A stretch of DNA of 38,839 nt from Candidatus Palauibacter australiensis (GTDB taxonomy: Bacteria > Gemmatimonadota > Gemmatimonadetes > Palauibacterales > Palauibacteraceae), in the NCBI GenBank assembly GCA_026705295.1, contig JAPPBA010000126.1:1-38839 (forward strand), given 5' to 3'. Positions 33,329-38,839 of this stretch are shown one piece after another. The translations under genes were made by a program, and so were the position numbers. The notes under the pieces are model-generated. The model was not told the origin of the DNA. It saw only the letters and a program-made list of their open reading frames with translations, and did no database searches. Numbering within the stretch: position 1 is the stretch's first letter; every line of letters begins with the position of its first letter.

Positions 33329-33344
33329 GCCGCGAGACCCCGGG

Positions 33345-34385
33345 CTAGGCCGCCGCGGCCGCGCGGAAGACCTGCAGCGCCGCCGCCACATCGTCGTCCG
33401 TCGTGTGGAGGTGGGGGATGACCCGCAGGTCCCGCCGGCTGTAGGCGTTCAGCAGGACCCCCGCCTCCCGGCAGCGTCCCGCGAACTCCGGCGCGGCGCC
33501 CACCGTCGTCCGAAAGCGGACGATGTTCGTCTCCACCCCTTCGACGTCGACCTCCAGCCCGGGGATCGCGGCGAGTCCGCGGGCCAGTCTCTTCGCCCGG
33601 GCGTGGTCTTCCGCGAGCCGCCCGCGGTGGTGCTCGAGCGCGTACAGGGCGCCGGCGGCGACGATCCCCGCCTGCCGGAAGCCCCCGCCGTAGAGCTGCT
33701 TGAAGCGGCGGGCGCGCTCGACGAGGCCGGTCGGGCCGGCGAGGGCGGAACCCAGCGGCGCTCCGAGCGCCTTGGAGAAGCAGACGTTCACCGTGTCGAA
33801 GCCCTGCGCGAACTCGGCTTCGGGGATGCCGGTGGCCGCGGTCGCGTTCCACAGCCGGGCGCCGTCGAGATGGGTCGCGAGGCCGGCCTCGCGCGCGGCG
33901 GCGAGCATCTCGCGCAGGAGGTCCGGCGGCCACACGGCGCCGCCCGCCCCGTTGTGCGTGTTCTCGGCGCAGACAAGCCGCACGGGCGCCTGCATGCGCG
34001 CGCGCACGGTCCCCATGTCGAGGTTGAGCGCCGCCCGCAGCGTCGCCGCGCCGAACATGCCGCGGTCGCCCTCGAGCGGCCGGATGACGACCCCGGAGAT
34101 CGGCGACGGCGCGCCCCCCTCGCCGAACCAGATGTGCGCGCCCGGGCCGATGAGGACGGCGTCGCCCGGCTCCGTGTGCGCGCGCAGGGCGAGCTGGTTG
34201 CTCATCGTCCCCGTCGGCACGTACATGGCGGCTTCCTTGCCGAGGATCTCCGCCGTCCGCCGCTCCAGCTCGAGCACCGTCGGGTCGTCCCCGTAGCAGT
34301 CGTCGCCCACGGGCGCCGCCGCCATCGCCGCCCGCATCGCCTCCGTGGGGCGCGTCACCGTGTCGCTGCGGAGGTCGATCGTCAC
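33345..34385 (-). CDS. ltaE: Low-specificity L-threonine aldolase
   Basis: 346 residues, a fold-type I PLP enzyme. It begins IDLRSDTVTRPTEAMRAAM, has GDDCYGDDPTVLELE and PTGTMSNQLAL, His84 in GAHIWFGEGGAPS stacking on PLP, ENTHNGAGGAVWPPDLL, HLDGARLWNATAATG, the Schiff-base Lys205 in VCFSKALGAPLGS, and RRFKQLYGGGFRQAG. It splits threonine or allo-threonine to glycine and acetaldehyde. The GTG start overlaps the amidase stop (GTGA at 34385-34382). It is the last gene of the symporter-aminotransferase-amidase operon, which fits use of hydroxy amino acids. Confidence 0.93.
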   Translation of the reverse strand: MTIDLRSDTVTRPTEAMRAAMAAAPVGDDCYGDDPTVLELERRTAEILGKEAAMYVPTGTMSNQLALRAHTEPGDAVLIGPGAHIWFGEGGAPSPISGVVIRPLEGDRGMFGAATLRAALNLDMGTVRARMQAPVRLVCAENTHNGAGGAVWPPDLLREMLAAAREAGLATHLDGARLWNATAATGIPEAEFAQGFDTVNVCFSKALGAPLGSALAGPTGLVERARRFKQLYGGGFRQAGIVAAGALYALEHHRGRLAEDHARAKRLARGLAAIPGLEVDVEGVETNIVRFRTTVGAAPEFAGRCREAGVLLNAYSRRDLRVIPHLHTTDDDVAAALQVFRAAAAA

Positions 34386-36109
34386 GATGCGAACTGCGGC
34401 GGTCGCCGCAGGTGGTGTTCCGTCGCGTCCTGCACCGCTTTCGCGAGCCGTAGCGCCTCCGCGTCGCCGAACAGCTTCCCGACGAACGAAATGCTCGTCG
34501 GCGTCCCGTCCTCCGAACGATATCCGTTCGGGATCACGACCTGCGGGTGGCCCGTGAGGTTCGTCAGCAGGAGCATGGATCCCCCGAAGCTCGGCGTGAC
34601 GACGACATCGATCCCCTCCATCGTCCGCGCGAAGCGGTGCATGGCGATCGTGCGCGCACGGTTCGCCTGGATGTACTCGGACGCGGGGATCATGCGGCCG
34701 GTGCGCATGATGTTGGGGCGCGCGTTCTCCCCCTGCAGCACGAGTTCATCCTCCCGCCCGCTCACGATCAGGTCGTCGAACGCCGCCCCCTGCTCCGCGC
34801 TGAGGATGATCCGCATCGCGTCGTAGGGGAGGTCGTCCGGCAGCTCCAGCGGCACCGGGTCGATGCCGAGCCCGCGCACGACCTCGAGCGACGCCTCGTC
34901 GAACGCCTTCCACTCCGCGTCCTCCCGCTCCGCCTCGAAGGCCGAGGGCACCCAGGCGACGCGCAACTCCGATAGCGGCCGCTCGGGGTCCCAGTCGAAG
35001 GCCACGTCGCGCGCCGTCGGATCCTGGTCGTCCGACCCCTGGATCGCGTCGAGCACGATCGCGCAGTCCTCCACGCTGCGGCAGATCGGCCCCAGCTTGT
35101 CCATCGACCACGAGAGGGCCATCGCCCCCGCCCGGCTCACGCGACCGAAGGTGGGCCGGAGCCCCGAGGCGCCGCAGCGGGTGGAGGGAGAGACGATCGA
35201 GCCCAGCGTTTCGCTTCCGATCGCGAATCCGACGAGGCCCGCCACGACGGCCGCTGTGGACCCGGCGGAGGACCCGCTCGACCCCTGCTCGAGGTTCCAC
35301 GGGTTCCGCGTCAGTCCCCCGTACCACACATCCCCGCGCGCCAGCGCCCCCAGCGTGAGCTTCGCGACGAGCACCGCGCCCGCTTCCTCGAGCTTCCGCC
35401 CCACGGTGGAGTCCTCGGGGATGTACTGGTCTTCGTACGGCTTGGCGCCCCACGTCGTGAGGGTCTCGTCCTCGGAGAGAAGGTCCTTCGCCCCCCAGGG
35501 GATCCCGTGCAGCGGCCCCCGGTAGTATCCCCGCGCGATCTCGGCGTCGGCGCGCGCCGCCTGCCGCATGGCGAGGTCCTCGGTGAGCGCGATCACGGCC
35601 AGCAGCGTATCGCCGTGCGCGCGCAGCCTGCCCAGGTACATCTCCGTGAGTTCGGTCGACGTCACCTGCCGGGAGCGAACGAGTTGAGCCAGTTCGGTCA
35701 CGGGCCGGAACGCGAGTTCCTCAAGGTTTGCGGGCCGCTCGAGACCCCGCGGACGCGTGTAGTGGAAGACGGTCGACGCGGATGGGGCCGGATAGGAGGT
35801 CCCCGGAAGCACGGGATCGAAGTGGAGGGCGGGGACGACGGAGTTCGGCATCCCCATCGTGCGGAGTTGCGCGTACCGCTCCCGCATCGCGTTCACTTCC
35901 TCCACCATGAGTTCGACTTCGTCCTCGCTGAAGTCGAGTCCGGCGACGCGCACGGCAGCGCTGATGTCAGCCCGGGTAACGGCCTCCTGCCCGTGATTGG
36001 TGCGTGCCCACAGCGCGGCCGGGAGCGCCGTTCCGCCCAACCCGAGCACCGACAGCGACGCCATGAACGCCCGCCGGTCGAGCGCGGGACGGTGAGAATC
36101 AGTAGCCAT
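34382..36109 (-). CDS. Tat-exported amidase (amidase signature family)
   Basis: 575 residues. The N-terminal DRRAFMASLSVLGLGGTALPAALWA is a twin-arginine leader. Amidase-signature residues are present: Lys208 (HGIPWGAKDLL), cis-Ser ~281 (EQGSSGSSAGSTAA) and nucleophile Ser304 (IGSETLGSIVSP). It hydrolyses a C-N amide bond in the periplasm, releasing ammonia or an amine. Relatives take amides, acyl-amino acids or cyclic substrates. The ATG at 36109 is chosen for its GGAGG; an earlier ATG at 36151 has none and would bury the Tat motif. It overlaps the preceding aminotransferase by 11 bases and the next gene by four, so all are coupled. Confidence 0.9.
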   Translation of the reverse strand: MATDSHRPALDRRAFMASLSVLGLGGTALPAALWARTNHGQEAVTRADISAAVRVAGLDFSEDEVELMVEEVNAMRERYAQLRTMGMPNSVVPALHFDPVLPGTSYPAPSASTVFHYTRPRGLERPANLEELAFRPVTELAQLVRSRQVTSTELTEMYLGRLRAHGDTLLAVIALTEDLAMRQAARADAEIARGYYRGPLHGIPWGAKDLLSEDETLTTWGAKPYEDQYIPEDSTVGRKLEEAGAVLVAKLTLGALARGDVWYGGLTRNPWNLEQGSSGSSAGSTAAVVAGLVGFAIGSETLGSIVSPSTRCGASGLRPTFGRVSRAGAMALSWSMDKLGPICRSVEDCAIVLDAIQGSDDQDPTARDVAFDWDPERPLSELRVAWVPSAFEAEREDAEWKAFDEASLEVVRGLGIDPVPLELPDDLPYDAMRIILSAEQGAAFDDLIVSGREDELVLQGENARPNIMRTGRMIPASEYIQANRARTIAMHRFARTMEGIDVVVTPSFGGSMLLLTNLTGHPQVVIPNGYRSEDGTPTSISFVGKLFGDAEALRLAKAVQDATEHHLRRPPQFAS

Positions 36110-37313
36110 TGTCGTCCTCCCGGTGCGCCTGACCATACCGTGTCCGGGCACACCACGCTTGAGCGGCCTCCACGACGCGGTCGATGTCGGACTCGTCGTT
36201 GTAGACGCCGAGGGAGAAGCGGAGCATGCCGGTGCGGATCGCGAGGCGGATGCCGGCGGCGGTCAGGTGGTCGTGCAGCGAGTTCATGGCGGGGTCGTCG
36301 GCCGTGTAGTGGCGTCCGCCGCCGCTCTCGCCGACCGAGACGATGTGTGCGAGGTGAGGTCCGGGCCTCCCGCCGACGACCGGGAGGCCGAGGTCGAGCA
36401 GCCCGCTTGCCAGGCTGGCCGCCAGGCCCCGCACGTGCGCCTCGACGCGCTCGATGCCCCAGTCGGAGAGCAGCTCCAGCGCCGCGTCGGTCGCCGCCGC
36501 GCCGAGGTAGTTGTAGTTGCCCACGTCGAAACGGAGCGCGCCCGGGCGGAAGCGGAGTTCGTCGTCCGAATACGCCGTCTCGTGCGCGTCCAGTTCGATC
36601 CCGAACCGCGCCACGTGGACCGGCGTCAGCGTCTCGGCCACCTCGCGCCGCAGGTAGAGGAAGCCGAACCCGTACACCGAGAGCAGGGCCTTCTGCGCCG
36701 CGACGGCCAGCGCGTCCACGCCGAGATCGTCCACGTCCGTGCGGTGCGCGCCGACCGACTGCGCCGCGTCCACCAGCGTCAGCGCCCCCACGCCGCGGGC
36801 CGCCGCCGCGATCGCCTTCATGTCCGTCACGAACCCCGGGGCGAAGGTGATGCTCGGGATCGTCACGAGCCGCGTGCGTTCGTCCATCGCCGCGGCCATC
36901 GCCTCGACCGGCACGTGCCCTTCCTCCGGCGCGACCGGCCGCACCTCGATCCCGTGCGTGCGGACGAGACTGTACCAGAGGTAGATGTTGTTCGGGTGCT
37001 CCAGGGCGGGACACAGCACGACGTTGTCCCCCGCCCGCCACGGGAGGCTGGCGCCGAACAGGTTGAGGCCGTCGGAGACGTTCTTCGTGATCGCGACCTC
37101 GTCGGAACTCGCGCCGATCAGCGACGCGAAGGAGGCCCGCGCGCGATTGACGGTGGCCACCATCTCCGTCTTGTCGCCCCGCCCCGACGTCCTCGCCCCC
37201 AGGTGACGCTCGATCGCCGCCCGCACCGGCTCGGCCATGAGCGAGTTCGCGGAGATGTCGAAGTAGGGCTGCTCGCGCGCGCCGGGGAAGAGCGCTCTCA
37301 CATCCGGGTTCAT
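36099..37313 (-). CDS. Class V aminotransferase-fold PLP enzyme (cysteine desulfurase-like)
   Basis: 404 residues, no signal peptide. Class V pattern: FDISANSLMAEPVRAAIERHLG, SSDEVAITKNVSDGLNLF, CPALEHPNNIYLWYSL, Asp182 and Gln185 in VDAAQSVGAHRTDV, and the PLP Lys208 in VAAQKALLSVYGFGFLYLR. The Cys loop needed in IscS/SufS desulfurases is not evident, so an aminotransferase, lyase or epimerase role is more likely than sulfur supply. GGAGG precedes ATG 37313. It follows the symporter gene by 31 nt and overlaps the amidase. The context suggests processing of an imported amino acid. Confidence 0.87.
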   Translation of the reverse strand: MNPDVRALFPGAREQPYFDISANSLMAEPVRAAIERHLGARTSGRGDKTEMVATVNRARASFASLIGASSDEVAITKNVSDGLNLFGASLPWRAGDNVVLCPALEHPNNIYLWYSLVRTHGIEVRPVAPEEGHVPVEAMAAAMDERTRLVTIPSITFAPGFVTDMKAIAAAARGVGALTLVDAAQSVGAHRTDVDDLGVDALAVAAQKALLSVYGFGFLYLRREVAETLTPVHVARFGIELDAHETAYSDDELRFRPGALRFDVGNYNYLGAAATDAALELLSDWGIERVEAHVRGLAASLASGLLDLGLPVVGGRPGPHLAHIVSVGESGGGRHYTADDPAMNSLHDHLTAAGIRLAIRTGMLRFSLGVYNDESDIDRVVEAAQAWCARTRYGQAHREDDNGY

Positions 37314-37344
37314 GGGCGCCTCCGGGTCGCCATCGGGCTCCGCC

Positions 37345-38541
37345 TCACGCTCGCCTCGCTTCGGAGCGGGTGACGAGCGCCGCGCCGACCATGTCGCCCA
37401 TGATGTTCACCGTCGTGTTGCTCATGTCCACCAGCCGGTAGATCCCGCCCACGATCGCCGCGACCTCGATCGGCAGGTTCAGCGCCTGCACGTAGATGAG
37501 CGCGACGACGAACCCGCCGCCCGGCACCCCGCCCGTCCCGTGCGAGAGCAGCATGCCCAGGAGCAGGATGGTGACGAAGTCCGCCGGGGAGAAGGTGACC
37601 CCGGCGGCCTGCGCCGTGAAGAGGAGGACGGCCGCGAGCATGACCGACGTCCCGTCCTTGTTGAGCTGCGCCCCGAGGGGGAGGACGAAGGAGTACACGC
37701 GGCGCGGCAGGTCGAGACGGCCGGCCGTCTCCAGCCCGACCGAGAGCGAGGCGAGACTGGAGGTCGTGGCGGCCGTCGTCGCCCACAGGGAGCCGGTAGC
37801 GCGCAGGAAGCGGGCGGGACGGAAGTCGCTGAAGAACCTGAGCAGGAGCATGTACCCGGTCACGATGACGACCTGCGCCCCCCAGAGTCCCGCGAGGAAG
37901 CGGGCCATCGGGCCGATCAGGTCCGCCCCGTAGCGGCCCACCGTGACCGCGACGAGGGCGCCGATCCCGACGGGTGCGATCCACAGGATCATGTGGACGA
38001 GCCGCCGGAAGAGCCCCGCCAGGTCCTCGAACAGGGTGGCGAGGCGAGCGCGCGGGCCGGCCCCCAGCGCCATGGTCGCGATCCCCAGCATCAGCGCGAG
38101 GATGACGATTTGCACCACGTTCCCCTCGGCGAAGGCGCGGAAGACGTTCGTCGGGATCATGTCGAGGAGGACATCGCCCACCGACGGGGCCTCGCCCACC
38201 GCCCCCGAGACCGGCTCCGGCACCGTTTCCGTGAGCCGCAGGCCGACGCCGGGGCGGAGGAGCGCCATGGCGCCCAGCCCCAGCGAGAGCGCGATGAGTT
38301 CCGTCGTGAGAAAGAAACCGACGGTCTTGCCCGCGAGTCTCCCCAGCGTCCGCAGGTCCGTGAGCGAGGTCAGGCCCGCGAGGAGATTGAAGAAGACGAG
38401 GGGGGCGGCCGCCAGTATCAGGAGGGTGATGAAGAGATCGCCCAGCGGCTGGATCGCGCCGACGCGCTCGCCGAGGACTACGCCCAGGCCAACGCCGGCG
38501 AGCATCCCAATGAGGATCCGCCCGCCCAGCCCCACCTTCAT
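37345..38541 (-). CDS. Dicarboxylate/amino acid:cation symporter (SDF/DAACS family)
   Basis: 398 residues, eight helices plus two hairpins. Key motifs: TTAATTSSLASL (serine-rich HP1), LPLGAQLNKDGTSVML (sodium/aspartate-site region of the NMDGT type), LSHGTGGVPGGGFV (HP2) and RLVDMSNTTVNIMGDMVG (substrate-binding helix, with Asp of VDMSNTT). It takes up acidic or small neutral amino acids or dicarboxylates with Na+ or H+. The length is near the short end for DctA/GltP. ATG 38541 follows directly after the preceding PIN gene's stop (TGA-ATG). It is the likely entry point for the amino-acid-processing genes downstream. Confidence 0.92.
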   Translation of the reverse strand: MKVGLGGRILIGMLAGVGLGVVLGERVGAIQPLGDLFITLLILAAAPLVFFNLLAGLTSLTDLRTLGRLAGKTVGFFLTTELIALSLGLGAMALLRPGVGLRLTETVPEPVSGAVGEAPSVGDVLLDMIPTNVFRAFAEGNVVQIVILALMLGIATMALGAGPRARLATLFEDLAGLFRRLVHMILWIAPVGIGALVAVTVGRYGADLIGPMARFLAGLWGAQVVIVTGYMLLLRFFSDFRPARFLRATGSLWATTAATTSSLASLSVGLETAGRLDLPRRVYSFVLPLGAQLNKDGTSVMLAAVLLFTAQAAGVTFSPADFVTILLLGMLLSHGTGGVPGGGFVVALIYVQALNLPIEVAAIVGGIYRLVDMSNTTVNIMGDMVGAALVTRSEARRA

Positions 38542-38839
38542 TCAGCGCACTTCGGAGAACGGATTGATGATCCGCAGACCGCCATAGTCCTGCTCGGCGC
38601 TCAAGTCTTCCGAATACACGATGTCGCAGCCGCAGGTGCGGGCTGCGGCCAGAATTGCGCCGTCCCAGTACGACAGCTGGAAGCGCCGGCTGATGGCCAC
38701 CGCCCCCAGGAACACGTCGAACGTGATCTCCTGCACACGAAGGGGGTCGAGCAACTCGATGAACCTGAGCGCCTGTTCGGGCGTGAGAGGGTGCTGACGA
38801 CTGGGTCTTGTGACCTGGTGGTAGAACTCCTGAAAGACC
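38542..38839 (-). CDS. PIN-domain protein (VapC-like), 3' part only
   Basis: The visible ~98 residues run off the right edge and lack the N-terminus with the first catalytic Asp. What remains reads VFQEFYHQVTRPSRQHPLTPEQALRFIELLDPL, then AISRRFQLSYWDGAILAAARTCGCDIVYSEDLS and a terminal strand LRIINPFSEV. Glu in VFQEFY, Asp in SYWDG and Asp in SEDL fit PIN acidic residues, and the family of VapC toxins has this same shape. An antitoxin gene would be expected beyond the edge. Its stop directly abuts the symporter start, with no linker, so read-through coupling is possible. It is only a distant relative by eye of the VapC at 10068. Confidence 0.8.
   Translation of the reverse strand, partial: VFQEFYHQVTRPSRQHPLTPEQALRFIELLDPLRVQEITFDVFLGAVAISRRFQLSYWDGAILAAARTCGCDIVYSEDLSAEQDYGGLRIINPFSEVR

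Noticed and set aside
36110-36151. Upstream ATG for the amidase gene
   Set aside because: It has no ribosome site and puts 14 extra residues before the twin-arginine leader; ATG 36109 has GGAGG.
1-38839. CRISPR arrays, insertion sequences, prophage or integron parts
   Set aside because: No regular spacer-repeat pattern, transposase, integrase or phage motif was found; the direct repeats present are short and isolated.

Overview
This is a GC-rich, gene-dense bacterial chromosomal window. I count 35 protein genes, two of them cut by the window ends. I see no rRNA, tRNA, CRISPR array, transposase or phage gene, and no gene-free stretch longer than about 300 bases. The mix suggests a free-living heterotroph of a Gemmatimonadota-like lineage: an ECF sigma/anti-sigma/TonB-receptor cluster, a large exported BNR-repeat protein, several Tat-exported enzymes, Tat-lipoprotein amidohydrolases and an RNase G-L21-L27 block with a long L21. 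That assignment is an inference from gene content and style; no marker in the window proves it.

Layout. 1-2466 (minus): a catabolic operon with a YCII protein, Rieske oxygenase alpha and beta subunits and the start of a phosphotransferase-like kinase. 2575-4599 (minus): a TPR/thioredoxin lipoprotein, divergent from a sodium:solute symporter (4811-6316) and a 1027-residue exported BNR-repeat protein (6352-9435). 9518-10499 (plus): a toxin-antitoxin pair whose antitoxin appears to fuse a HigA-like HTH to a VapB-like domain, followed by a VapC PIN toxin. 10533-16904: a Tat-exported class V aminotransferase (minus), divergent across a perfect 22-bp palindrome from a secreted cupin, two tandem Tat-lipoprotein amidohydrolases and an enoyl-CoA hydratase. 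17022-19550 (minus): rpmA, rplU and rng, with a clear sigma-70 promoter before rplU. 19726-20952 (minus): an acyl-CoA dehydrogenase. 21236-24991 (plus): ECF sigma factor, anti-sigma factor and TonB-dependent receptor, whose 3' end overlaps a convergent recQ (24957-26306).

26432-32072 (minus) reads as one long transcription unit: cobalamin-binding protein, acyl-CoA carboxylase beta subunit, AtuA, a separate AtuA C-terminal-domain protein, enoyl-CoA hydratase and two membrane proteins. Start and stop codons overlap or lie close together, so coupled translation is likely. It looks like a branched or terpenoid acyl-CoA degradation module whose biotin-carboxylase subunit and mutase large subunit lie elsewhere. 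32213-33328 (plus) is an AI-2E-family membrane protein. 33345-38839 (minus) is an amino-acid module: a partial PIN-domain toxin, an SDF-family symporter, a class V aminotransferase, a Tat-exported amidase and threonine aldolase, with overlapping or adjacent reading frames.

Together the window is about taking up and dismantling organic nitrogen and acyl compounds, with many enzymes sent to the cell envelope. The most unusual items are the HigA-VapB antitoxin with its CTG-start VapC, ribosomal protein L21 carrying an E3-binding-like C-terminal domain, the exported PLP enzyme facing a strong palindrome, the split AtuA, and several short tandem duplications at gene junctions.
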